From the NCBI RefSeq assembly GCF_029919115.1, contig NZ_CP123990.1:930001-994000 (forward strand): a DNA stretch of 64,000 nt. Direction: 5' to 3'. Positions 45,516-53,566 of this stretch are shown here, in pieces. The position numbers were made by a program, and so were the translations under genes. The notes beneath the pieces are model-generated. The model did no database searches. It was not told where the DNA came from and was given only the letters and a program-made list of their open reading frames with translations. Position 1 is the stretch's first letter, and the number at the start of each line of letters is the position of its first letter. The stretch is from Variovorax paradoxus. GTDB taxonomy: Bacteria > Pseudomonadota > Gammaproteobacteria > Burkholderiales > Burkholderiaceae_C.

Positions 45516-46390
45516 AGGCCGTTCGCATCCACGGTTTCGATGCAGTGCCCGCGCTGGAAGAGGTGCCCGACCCGGTGCACAGGCCTGGCCGCGCCATCGT
45601 GCGCATGCAGGCGGCCACGGTCGGCCACATCGACCGGACCGTGTGGCGCGGCAGTTTCCTGCGGCATCCACCGCTGCCGTATACGCCGGGCGTGGAAGCC
45701 GCCGGCATCGTCATCGCAAGCGAACGCTACGCCGAAGGCCAACGCGTCTGGCTGCGCGGCAGCGGCCTGGGGACCTTGTTCGACGGCACCTGGTGCGAGC
45801 TGATCGATGCGCCCGACGAAGCACTCGGCGTGCTGCCCGATGCATTGCCGATGCCACTCGGCGCTGCGTTCTTTTCGCCCACCACATCGGCATGGGTGGC
45901 CTTGCATGAAGTCGCCAGGCTGCAGCCTGGCGAAGAGGTGCTGGTCACTGGCGCGAGCGGCGCCGTGGGTTCGCTGGCCGTGCAGTTGGCGCGCGAGGCC
46001 GGCTGCAACGTGGCCGTGGTCAATCCGGATGCAGAGGCTCCGCCCACGGCAAGTGCAGACCTCTTGGTCGACACAGTGGGAGGCAGCGTTCTCTCGACGG
46101 TGCTGCCCGCCGTGCGGCCAGGCGGCCGCGCCGTGCTCATCGGCTACACCGCGGGCCCCACGCTGCAGCTCGACATCGCCCACTTTCTTCAGCGCGACGT
46201 GGCGCTGCTGCCGCTCAACATGTTCAGGCGAGAGACCGCTGGCCGTGCGGCCGCGCCCGGGTTGCTCGCGCGCCTGGCAGATGGCCGTTTGCACCTCGAC
46301 GTGCGGAGCTTTGCGCTCGCAGACGCCGCCATCGCGCTTGGATGGATTGCGCAGCGCGGCCATCGCGGCCGCGCGGTGCTCGTTCCCTAG
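45512..46390 (+). CDS. Quinone-oxidoreductase-like medium-chain dehydrogenase
   Basis: A 292-residue MDR-family protein with an N-terminal GroES-like domain (AATVGHIDRTVWRG, PYTPGVEAAGIVI) and a nucleotide fold VTGASGAVGSLAVQLARE. Catalytic and structural zinc ligands of alcohol dehydrogenases are absent, which places it with NADPH:quinone reductases/enoyl reductases. Last gene of the four-gene operon; it overlaps the hydrolase by four bases, and its stop overlaps the convergent MarR stop by four bases. Confidence 0.82.
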   Translation: MKAVRIHGFDAVPALEEVPDPVHRPGRAIVRMQAATVGHIDRTVWRGSFLRHPPLPYTPGVEAAGIVIASERYAEGQRVWLRGSGLGTLFDGTWCELIDAPDEALGVLPDALPMPLGAAFFSPTTSAWVALHEVARLQPGEEVLVTGASGAVGSLAVQLAREAGCNVAVVNPDAEAPPTASADLLVDTVGGSVLSTVLPAVRPGGRAVLIGYTAGPTLQLDIAHFLQRDVALLPLNMFRRETAGRAAAPGLLARLADGRLHLDVRSFALADAAIALGWIAQRGHRGRAVLVP

Positions 46391-46863
46391 TCTTCCTCCG
46401 GCTCTTCGAGCGGCACGTGCACGTGCAGGTCGATCATCTGCCGAAGGGTCTGCTTCAATTCTTCGGCACGCCGCAGGCCGAAAGGTTCGAGCACGCGCCG
46501 CTCGTGGTCGCGCGCGAGTTCCATCAGGTGCTCCACCGCCTTCAGTCCCTTGCGCGTGATGCGCACCAGCGTGATGCGGCGATCACTCTCATGGGGCAAC
46601 CGCTCGACCTGTCCGCGTGCTTCCATGCGGTCGAGCAGCCGCGTGACGGTGGGCTGCTTGGTCACCGTCACCTGCGCAAGCTGGCCGATGCTGATGGGTT
46701 CGCTGCCTGCAAGCGATGCCATCACGCGCCACTCGGAAACAGAGAAGCCTTGCTGCCGTGCCACCTCGTGGAACTCGGAGGAGATCAGCTGGCTGGCCTG
46801 CGCCAGCAGCGCGGGCAGGTAGTCATCGACGAAGCGATGTGTTTCAGGAGGTTGCTCAGCCAT
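46387..46863 (-). CDS. MarR-family regulator of the auxin-type catabolic locus
   Basis: A 158-residue winged-helix repressor. The DNA-binding part contains SIGQLAQVTVTKQPTVTRLLDRMEA and the wing ESDRRITLVRITRKG, both typical of MarR proteins. It is divergent from the ferredoxin-oxidoreductase/oxygenase operon and convergent with the opine-dehydrogenase operon. In Variovorax, MarR proteins bound by indole-3-acetate are known to repress the iad operon; by position this is the same regulator. Ligand identity is inference from that parallel. Confidence 0.85.
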   Translation of the reverse strand: MAEQPPETHRFVDDYLPALLAQASQLISSEFHEVARQQGFSVSEWRVMASLAGSEPISIGQLAQVTVTKQPTVTRLLDRMEARGQVERLPHESDRRITLVRITRKGLKAVEHLMELARDHERRVLEPFGLRRAEELKQTLRQMIDLHVHVPLEEPEED

Positions 46864-46931
46864 GAACGCACCTCATGTGAAAGCGCCTCATGCCGGCCGC
46901 AGGCACGCTGCTTGCATGTCTAGGGTAATTC

Positions 46932-46951
46932 ATGATTGTGGATACATTCAT
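46932..46951. promoter_or_regulatory. Candidate MarR operator
   Basis: An imperfect palindrome with arms ATGATTGT (46932-46939) and ACATTCAT (46944-46951), 7 of 8 positions symmetric around GGAT. It lies 68 bases upstream of the MarR start and 71 bases upstream of the oxidoreductase start. A TATAAT on the minus strand (46960-46965) sits beside it, so a bound dimer would cover the start of the divergent transcripts. Confidence 0.5.
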
Positions 46952-47022
46952 TTGTCAACATTATAGAAAGCGTGATGTGGCAGCTGAAGCGCATCCTCCC
47001 ACGAGAAAGAAGAAGGACCCAC

Positions 47023-49215
47023 ATGGCTGAGCGTTCATTCGTCGAAGAAGTCAAGAAATTGCGGCTTTCCGGTGGGGAGGTGTTCCGCGGTGAGGGCATT
47101 CTGGCTGTCACCAAGGCCTTGCTCGAATCGGGGGTTTCCTATGTGGCCGGCTACCAGGGCGCGCCCATCTCGCACCTGATGGACGTGCTGGCCGATGCGC
47201 AGGACATCCTTGCCGAGCAGGGGATTCGCTTCGAGAACAGCGCAAGCGAAGCCACCGCCGCAGCCACGCTGGCGGCCTCGGTCAACTATCCGCTGCGCGG
47301 CGCCGTCACCTTCAAGGCCACCGTTGGCACCAACGTCGCGTCCGACGCACTGGCCAACCTGGCTTCGGGCGGCGTCACCGGCGGCGCGCTCATCATCGTG
47401 GGCGAAGACTACGGCGAAGGCTCTTCCATCATGCAGGAGCGCAGCCATGCGTTTGCGATGAAGTCGCAGATCTGGCTGCTCGATCCGCGGCCCAACCTGC
47501 CGAGCATCGTCGATGCGGTGAAAACGGGCTTCGATCTTTCCGAAGCCAGCAACACGCCCGTGATGCTGCAGCTGCGCATCCGCGCCTGCCATGTGCACGG
47601 GCACTTCGTTGCAGGCGACAACAAGCGCGCCAAGTTCACCCTGCAAGAGGCGCTGGAGAACCCGCGGCGCGACGTCAGCCGCATCGTGCTGCCGCCCGCG
47701 AGCTTTGTGCACGAACAAGAGAAGGTGAAAGACCGCTGGCCCGCCGCCGTGCGCTTCATCGAGGAGCGCCAGCTCAACGAGTTCTTCTCCGAAGACGCCG
47801 ACGACATCGGCATCATCGTGCAGGGCGGCAGCTACAACACGCTGCTGCGCGCGCTGGAGCGCCTGGGCCTGGCCGACGTGTACGGCAATACCCAGGTGCC
47901 GCTCTACGTGATGAACGTGGCCTACCCGGTCATCGAGAGCGAAGTGATCCGCTTCTGCGAGGGCAAGCGTGCGGTGCTGATCGTCGAAGAGGGGCAGCCC
48001 AACTTCGTCGAACAGAACCTCGCGACCATCCTGCGGCAAGCGGGCTCCACGACTGTGCTGCACGGCAAGGACATGCTGCCCGTGGCGGGCGAATACACGG
48101 CGTCCGAGCTGCTGAAGGGTGCGCGCACCTTCTGCGAGCGCTACGAGCGGCTTGCACCGCTGCCCGTGCCTGCGCCGGTGCGCAAGGTGATCCCGCTGAA
48201 GGAAGTCGCCGCCATCGGCGTCGATGCGGCACCCGAGCCGGCCATGCCGTCCACAGCGCTCGGCGATGTCGTGCATGCGCGCCCGCCGGGCTTTTGCACC
48301 GGTTGCCCCGAGCGACCGATCTTCAGCGCGATGAAGCTGGTCGAGCGCGAACTCGGTGCGCATCATGTGAGTGCCGACATCGGCTGCCACCTGTTCTCGA
48401 TCCTGCCGCCCTTCAACATCGGCAACACCACCATGGGCTACGGCCTGGGCGGTGCCGGTGCGGCGGCGCTGAATGCGCCCGCCGGCAAGCGCGCCATCTC
48501 GATGATGGGCGACGGCGGCTTCTGGCACAACGGCCTCACGAGCGGCGTGGCCAACGCGGTGTTCAACAAGAGCGACAACCTCACCATCATTGTCGACAAC
48601 AACTACACCTCGGCCACCGGCGGGCAGGACATCCTTTCGTCCAACGCCATCAACAAGACGCGCAGCACCGGCCACGAGATCGAGCGTGCCGTGCGCGGCG
48701 TCGGCGTGGAGTGGGTAAAAACAATGCGACGCACCTACGACGTGGCAGGCATGCGCGACGCGCTGAAAGAAGCGCTCACCACGACCAAAAAAGGGCCGAA
48801 GGTCCTCATCGCCCAATCGGAGTGCATGCTCAACAAGCAGCGCCGCGAGAAGCCATTGGTGCGCAAGGCCATCGCCGACGGCAAGCGCATGGTGCGCGAA
48901 AAGTTCGGCGTCGATTCGGATACCTGCACCGGCGACCACTCGTGCATCCGCCTGTCGGGCTGCCCGTCGCTCTCCATCAAGCCCAACCCCGATCCGCTGC
49001 GCGTCGATCCCGTTGCCACCGTGCTCGACAGTTGCGTGGGCTGCGGAAACTGCGGGGATGTTTCGCATGCCGCCGTGCTGTGCCCGTCGTTCTACAAGGC
49101 GCAGATCGTGAGCAACCCGACAGGCTGGGACAAGCTGCGCGAACGCGTTCGCAGCGCCGTCATCGGCTGGCTGCAGCGCGGCGACGCGCGCCGCCGCGAA
49201 GCCTATGCCTTCTGA
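47023..49215 (+). CDS. Indolepyruvate/aryl-2-oxoacid:ferredoxin oxidoreductase, alpha (TPP) subunit
   Basis: A 730-residue IorA-type subunit. Order: pyrimidine-binding domain (GYQGAPISHLMDVL, FENSASEATAAATLAAS), central domain, thiamin-diphosphate domain with CTGCPERP and MGDGGFWHNG...VDNNY (residues about 495-525), and a C-terminal ferredoxin region with cysteines near 633-655 and 672-690 (SCVGCGNCG, AVLCPSF) for [4Fe-4S] clusters. Family enzymes oxidatively decarboxylate aryl 2-oxoacids to acyl-CoA with ferredoxin. Start at 47023 follows AGAAGGA. In this context I infer the substrate is isatinate rather than indolepyruvate. First gene of the MarR-controlled operon. Confidence 0.85.
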   Translation: MAERSFVEEVKKLRLSGGEVFRGEGILAVTKALLESGVSYVAGYQGAPISHLMDVLADAQDILAEQGIRFENSASEATAAATLAASVNYPLRGAVTFKATVGTNVASDALANLASGGVTGGALIIVGEDYGEGSSIMQERSHAFAMKSQIWLLDPRPNLPSIVDAVKTGFDLSEASNTPVMLQLRIRACHVHGHFVAGDNKRAKFTLQEALENPRRDVSRIVLPPASFVHEQEKVKDRWPAAVRFIEERQLNEFFSEDADDIGIIVQGGSYNTLLRALERLGLADVYGNTQVPLYVMNVAYPVIESEVIRFCEGKRAVLIVEEGQPNFVEQNLATILRQAGSTTVLHGKDMLPVAGEYTASELLKGARTFCERYERLAPLPVPAPVRKVIPLKEVAAIGVDAAPEPAMPSTALGDVVHARPPGFCTGCPERPIFSAMKLVERELGAHHVSADIGCHLFSILPPFNIGNTTMGYGLGGAGAAALNAPAGKRAISMMGDGGFWHNGLTSGVANAVFNKSDNLTIIVDNNYTSATGGQDILSSNAINKTRSTGHEIERAVRGVGVEWVKTMRRTYDVAGMRDALKEALTTTKKGPKVLIAQSECMLNKQRREKPLVRKAIADGKRMVREKFGVDSDTCTGDHSCIRLSGCPSLSIKPNPDPLRVDPVATVLDSCVGCGNCGDVSHAAVLCPSFYKAQIVSNPTGWDKLRERVRSAVIGWLQRGDARRREAYAF

Positions 49216-49219
49216 AGCG

Positions 49220-50728
49220 ATGACGACCAAGGCCCAACCCATCAAGATCGCGATCCTCGCCATGGGCGGGGAGGGCGGCGGCGTGCTCGCCGACTGGATC
49301 GTCGACATGGGCGAGGCCAGCGGCTACGTCGCCCAGACCACCTCCGTACCAGGCGTGGCGCAGCGCACGGGCGCAACCATCTACTACGTGGAGCTCTATC
49401 CAACGGCGCAGGCCGCAGCCGATGGCGGCAGGCCCGTGCTGGCGCTGATGCCGCTGCCGGGCGACGTGGATGTGGTGCTCGCGTCCGAACTGATGGAAGC
49501 GGGCCGGGCGGTGCAGCGCGGGCTGGTCACCAGCGACCGCACCACGCTCATCGCATCCACGCACCGCGTGTTCTCCATTGCCGAGAAGAGCGCGCTGGGC
49601 GACGGCCGCGTCGACAGCACGCAGTTGCTCGCGCACACGGCCCGGGCCGCCAAGCGCTTCATCCGTTTCGACATGGCGCAGGCCGCCGAAGCCTCGGGCA
49701 GCGTGATCAGCGCGGTGCTGTTCGGCGCGCTGGCGGGATCGGGCGTGCTGCCATTCAGCCGCGCGCAGTTCGAAGCGACCATCGAGCGCGGCGGCGTGGG
49801 CGTCAAGCCCAGCCTCAAGGCCTTTGGTGGCGCATTTGCCCGCGCGCAGGCCGGCGACGATGGTGAGACACCGCCGGAAACCGCGGCGGCTGTGCCGACT
49901 CCGCAACCACGTCACCCGGCCGTGCGCGCGCTGGTCGAGCGCGTACAGCGCGACTTTCCGCCCGCGGCGCAAGACTTCCTGTTCGAAGGCGTGCGGCGCC
50001 TCATCGACTACCAGGACCCGGCCTATGCCGGCTTCTACCTCGATCGCATGGCTGCCATTGCGGCGCTGCCCGGCGACAGCGCCCACCGCCTGCTGCGCGA
50101 AACGGCTCGCCACCTCGCGCTCTGGATGTCCTACGAAGACACCGCCCGTGTCGCCGCGCTCAAGACCCGCGCCACCCGGTTCGAGCGCGTGCGCGGCGAG
50201 GCCCGCGTGCAGCCCGGCCAGGTGCTTGCCATCAACGAATACATGCATCCGCGCCTGCAGGAAATCTGCGAGACGCTGCCGGGCGGCATCGGCCGCTGGC
50301 TCATGAACTCCACATGGCCGAAGAAGCTCGTCGAGCGATTGACGCAGCACGGCCGGGTGATCCAGACCAGCTCGCTGCACGGCTACCTGGTGCTGCGCAT
50401 GGTTGCGGCATGCAAGCGCTGGCGCCTTTCGACGATGCGCTATGCCGAGGAAAACCGCCGCATCGAGGAATGGCTGCAGCGCATTGCCGCCGCCGCGGGG
50501 CACAACCCTGAGCTGGCGGTGGAGCTCGCGCAGTGCCAGCGCCTCGTCAAGGGCTACAGCGACACGCATGAGCGCGGCATCCGCAACTACGACACCGTGA
50601 TGCGCGCGGTGGAACGCGCCGGCCCCCGGCTCGCGCCCGCCACCCTGCGCGAACTGCGCGACGCCGCACTTGCCGACGAACACGGCCACAAGCTGCAAGC
50701 CGCGCTGGCGCAGCACGCACTGGCCTGA
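49220..50728 (+). CDS. Aryl-2-oxoacid:ferredoxin oxidoreductase, gamma/beta subunit with DUF6537-type extension
   Basis: Second subunit of the oxidoreductase. Residues about 8-200 are the IorB/gamma domain (IKIAILAMGGEGGGVLADWI, GVAQRTGATIYYVE), which transfers electrons with the alpha subunit. Residues about 230-500 form a helical DUF6537-type domain usually found in fused aerobic IorA-type proteins; here it is attached to the small subunit. The start is either 49220 (four bases after the alpha stop, used here) or 49205 (overlapping). Strong coupling to the alpha gene is expected in either case. Confidence 0.82.
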   Translation: MTTKAQPIKIAILAMGGEGGGVLADWIVDMGEASGYVAQTTSVPGVAQRTGATIYYVELYPTAQAAADGGRPVLALMPLPGDVDVVLASELMEAGRAVQRGLVTSDRTTLIASTHRVFSIAEKSALGDGRVDSTQLLAHTARAAKRFIRFDMAQAAEASGSVISAVLFGALAGSGVLPFSRAQFEATIERGGVGVKPSLKAFGGAFARAQAGDDGETPPETAAAVPTPQPRHPAVRALVERVQRDFPPAAQDFLFEGVRRLIDYQDPAYAGFYLDRMAAIAALPGDSAHRLLRETARHLALWMSYEDTARVAALKTRATRFERVRGEARVQPGQVLAINEYMHPRLQEICETLPGGIGRWLMNSTWPKKLVERLTQHGRVIQTSSLHGYLVLRMVAACKRWRLSTMRYAEENRRIEEWLQRIAAAAGHNPELAVELAQCQRLVKGYSDTHERGIRNYDTVMRAVERAGPRLAPATLRELRDAALADEHGHKLQAALAQHALA

Positions 50729-50748
50729 AGAGAAACAACGGACGCACG

Positions 50749-51741
50749 ATGACCGCACCCACCGCCACGCTCCAGCTTCGCGTTGCCGAAGCGCGCGAAC
50801 TCAATCCGCTCATCCGCATGCTGCGGCTGCGCGCGGAAGACGGCCGTCCGCTGCCCGGCTTTGCCGCCGGTGCACACATCCGCGTTCAGGTGAAGCTGCC
50901 CGATGGCAAGACCGACTGGCGCCACTATTCGCTGATCAACTTCGCGACGACGCGCAATGCGACGAACGCCCCCACGGAGTATGTGATCGCGGTGCGCAAG
51001 GAAGCCGAAGGCCGCGGTGGTTCGCGCTTCATGCACGAGCAGCTGAAAGAGGGCGACACCCTGGCCATCGAAGCGCCGAAGAACGACTTTCCGCTGCACA
51101 CAGGTCCCGGCGGCTCGGTGCTGGTGGCGGGCGGCATCGGCGTGACGCCGCTGGCCACCATGGCCGCGCGCCGCCGCGCCGAAGAGGCGCCGGTGCGCAT
51201 GCACTACGCCGGCCGCAGCCGCGACCTGATGGCCTTCCTGCCCGAGCTCCAGGCGCTGCTCGGCGACGACCTGCGCGTGCATGCCGATGCCGAAGCCGGC
51301 GCACCGCTCGATATCGATGCGCTGCTCGACGACGTGCCGGCCGGCGACCGCCTCTACGTCTGCGGCCCCAAGGTCATGCTCGACGCCGTGCTGGCCCGCA
51401 CCCAGGCGCGCGGCTGGGTGCATGACCGCGTGCACTTCGAACTCTTTACGGAGCCGGTCGCGGAAGAGGGCGACCAGCCCTTCGAGGTGGAACTCGCCCA
51501 ATCGGGCCAGCGCTTCACCGTCGCGGCCGACCAGAGCATTCTCGATTGCCTCATCGACAACGGCTGCGACCCGATGTTCGACTGCAAGCGCGGCGAATGC
51601 GGCGTGTGCGCCGTGCCAGTGCTCGAAGGCGAGATCGACCACCGCGACTACGTGCTCACGGCCCGCGAGAAGGCCGAGGGCAACGTCATGCAGATCTGCA
51701 TCTCGCGCGCCAAGGGTGTGCGCCTGGTGCTCGACATGTGA
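50749..51741 (+). CDS. iadC: Oxygenase ferredoxin reductase (FMN/2Fe-2S, phthalate-dioxygenase-reductase type)
   Basis: Passes electrons from NAD(P)H to a Rieske oxygenase. The 330-residue protein has a flavin domain (RHYSLIN near residue 58), an NAD domain (VLVAGGIGVTPLATM) and a C-terminal plant-type [2Fe-2S] domain with C279, C284, C287 and C317. That order (FMN, NAD, 2Fe-2S) is the VanB/PDR class. It directly precedes the Rieske alpha gene and is the only reductase in the window, so it probably serves both Rieske pairs. The symbol follows the Variovorax iad naming as I recall it and should be confirmed. Confidence 0.87.
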   Translation: MTAPTATLQLRVAEARELNPLIRMLRLRAEDGRPLPGFAAGAHIRVQVKLPDGKTDWRHYSLINFATTRNATNAPTEYVIAVRKEAEGRGGSRFMHEQLKEGDTLAIEAPKNDFPLHTGPGGSVLVAGGIGVTPLATMAARRRAEEAPVRMHYAGRSRDLMAFLPELQALLGDDLRVHADAEAGAPLDIDALLDDVPAGDRLYVCGPKVMLDAVLARTQARGWVHDRVHFELFTEPVAEEGDQPFEVELAQSGQRFTVAADQSILDCLIDNGCDPMFDCKRGECGVCAVPVLEGEIDHRDYVLTAREKAEGNVMQICISRAKGVRLVLDM

Positions 51742-51757
51742 AGGAGCCACGAGAACC

Positions 51758-53071
51758 ATGCCTTCGTACCGAGACAACCCCGAAGCCGTGCGCGCACTCG
51801 TGCAGAACGACCGCGTGCACCGCGACCTGTACACCAGCCAGGAACTCTTCGAGTTGGAACAGGAGCACTTCTTCGCCAACACCTGGAACTACGTCGGGCA
51901 CGAGAGCCAGCTGCCCAAGCCCGGCGACTGGATCAGCAACGAAATTGCCGGCCGTCCGCTGATCGTCGTGCGCCACACCGACGGCAGCGTGCGCGCAATG
52001 ATGAACCGCTGCGCCCACAAGGGTTCGCGCCTGGTGAGCGCACCGTGCGGCAACACCGGCAAGTTCTTTCGCTGCCCGTACCACGCATGGACCTTCAAGA
52101 CCGACGGCTCGCTGCTGGCGATTCCGCTGAAGACCGGTTACGAGAACACGGCGCTGCACGAGTGCGAGTCGGCCAAGGGCCTTACCACGCTGAAGCATGT
52201 GCGCAGCCACCGCGGCTTCATCTTCGTGAAGATCAACGATGCGGGACCCGACTTCGACGAGTACTTCGGTGATTCGCTGAGCTCCATCGACAACATGGCC
52301 GACCGCTCGCCCGAAGGCGAGCTCGAGATTGCCGGCGGTTGCCTGCGTTTCATGCATCAGTGCAACTGGAAGATGTTCGTCGAGAACCTCAACGACACGA
52401 TGCACCCCATGGTGGCGCACGAATCGTCGGCCGGCACTGCAAAGCGCATGTGGGCCGACAAGCCCGCCGACGAGCCCAAGCCCATGGCCGTGGAGCAGTT
52501 CGTGCCTTTCATGTCCGACTACAAGTTCTTCGAGGACATGGGCATTCGCACCTACGACCACGGCCACAGCTTCACGGGCGTGCACTTCAGCATCCACAGC
52601 AAGTACAAGGCAATTCCCGAGTACGACGACGCCATGAAGGCGCGCTACGGCGAAGAGAAGACCGCGCAGATCCTCGGCATGGCGCGGCACAACACCGTGT
52701 ACTACCCGAACCTCACCATCAAGGGTGCGATCCAGGCAATCCGCGTGGTGAAGCCGATCTCTGCCGACAAGACGCTGATCGAGAGCTGGACCTTCCGCCT
52801 GAAGGGTGCGCCGCCCGAGCTGCTGCAGCGCACCACCATGTACAACCGGCTCATCAACTCGCCGTTCTCGGTGGTCGGGCATGACGACCTGCAGGCCTAC
52901 CGCGGCATGCAGGCCGGGCTGCACGCGAGCGGCAACGAGTGGGTCAGCCTGCATCGCGACTACGACCCGTCGGAGCTGAAGGGCGGCGAGATCACCACGG
53001 GCGGCACCAACGAACTGCCGATGCGCAACCAGTACCGCAGTTGGGTGCAGCGCATGACGGAGACGATGTGA
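51758..53071 (+). CDS. iadD: Rieske aromatic-ring-hydroxylating oxygenase, alpha subunit (first copy)
   Basis: Catalytic subunit of a two-component dioxygenase, 437 residues. Rieske cluster ligands are C85, H87, C106 and H109 (NRCAHKG and FFRCPYHAW). The mononuclear iron site reads ENLNDTMHPMVAHE with bridging Asp213 and His216/His221. AAGGAG lies 11 bases before the ATG. In Variovorax the iadDE pair is necessary and sufficient to degrade indole-3-acetate. Adjacency to the reductase makes this the better IadD candidate of the two copies. Product expected: dioxindole-3-acetate. Confidence 0.85.
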   Translation: MPSYRDNPEAVRALVQNDRVHRDLYTSQELFELEQEHFFANTWNYVGHESQLPKPGDWISNEIAGRPLIVVRHTDGSVRAMMNRCAHKGSRLVSAPCGNTGKFFRCPYHAWTFKTDGSLLAIPLKTGYENTALHECESAKGLTTLKHVRSHRGFIFVKINDAGPDFDEYFGDSLSSIDNMADRSPEGELEIAGGCLRFMHQCNWKMFVENLNDTMHPMVAHESSAGTAKRMWADKPADEPKPMAVEQFVPFMSDYKFFEDMGIRTYDHGHSFTGVHFSIHSKYKAIPEYDDAMKARYGEEKTAQILGMARHNTVYYPNLTIKGAIQAIRVVKPISADKTLIESWTFRLKGAPPELLQRTTMYNRLINSPFSVVGHDDLQAYRGMQAGLHASGNEWVSLHRDYDPSELKGGEITTGGTNELPMRNQYRSWVQRMTETM

Positions 53072-53559
53072 TGGCCGGCACCGATATCACTCGCCAGGAC
53101 TTGATCGACTTCGTCGTGAACGAAGCGCGCCTGCTCGACACGCGCCGCTATGAGGAGTGGAACGCGCTCTTCACCGACGACGCCTTCTACTGGGTGCCCC
53201 TCGTGCCCGACCAGGAAGACGGGCTCAACCACACCTCGCATCTTTACGAAGACAAGCTGCTGCGCGAACTGCGCATCGAGCGCCTCAAGAGCCCGCGTGC
53301 CTTTTCGCAGCAGCCGCCGAGCCGCTGCCACCACTTGCTGCAGTTGCCGGTGGTCGAGACTTTCGACGCCGAAGGCAACCGCTTCGTGGTGCGCACCGAG
53401 TTCCACTACACCGAATCGCAGGGCGACGAACTGCAGTTCTACGTCGGCACCTTCTTCCACTACCTCACGGTGCAAGATGGCGCGCTGCGCATGACGCTCA
53501 AGCGCGTGAACCTGCTCAACTGCGACGCGGCGCTGCCCGCCGTGCAGCTCTTCATCTAG
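53071..53559 (+). CDS. iadE: Rieske oxygenase beta subunit (first copy)
   Basis: A 162-residue SnoaL-like (cone-fold) structural subunit with LLDTRRYEEWNALFTDDAFYWVP near the N-terminus and a C-terminal LKRVNLLNCDAALPAVQLFI. It has no catalytic residues; it completes the alpha3beta3 oligomer. Its ATG overlaps the alpha stop by one base (TGATG). Confidence 0.87.
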   Translation: MAGTDITRQDLIDFVVNEARLLDTRRYEEWNALFTDDAFYWVPLVPDQEDGLNHTSHLYEDKLLRELRIERLKSPRAFSQQPPSRCHHLLQLPVVETFDAEGNRFVVRTEFHYTESQGDELQFYVGTFFHYLTVQDGALRMTLKRVNLLNCDAALPAVQLFI

Positions 53560-53566
53560 GGACGCG

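Noticed and set aside
43200..46390. Possibility that the hydroxyacyl-CoA dehydrogenase acts directly on dioxindole-3-acetyl-CoA
   Set aside because: That intermediate carries a tertiary alcohol, which cannot be oxidised to a ketone; another substrate is needed.
47035..49308. 757-codon minus-strand open frame opposite the oxidoreductase alpha gene
   Set aside because: The plus strand encodes TPP and Fe-S motifs; the antisense product is His/Arg/Ala-rich without recognisable family.
47023..50728. Reading of the IorAB pair as indolepyruvate metabolism for auxin synthesis
   Set aside because: The surrounding ligase, oxygenase, isatin-hydrolase-like and MarR genes are catabolic; no tryptophan aminotransferase or decarboxylase is adjacent.
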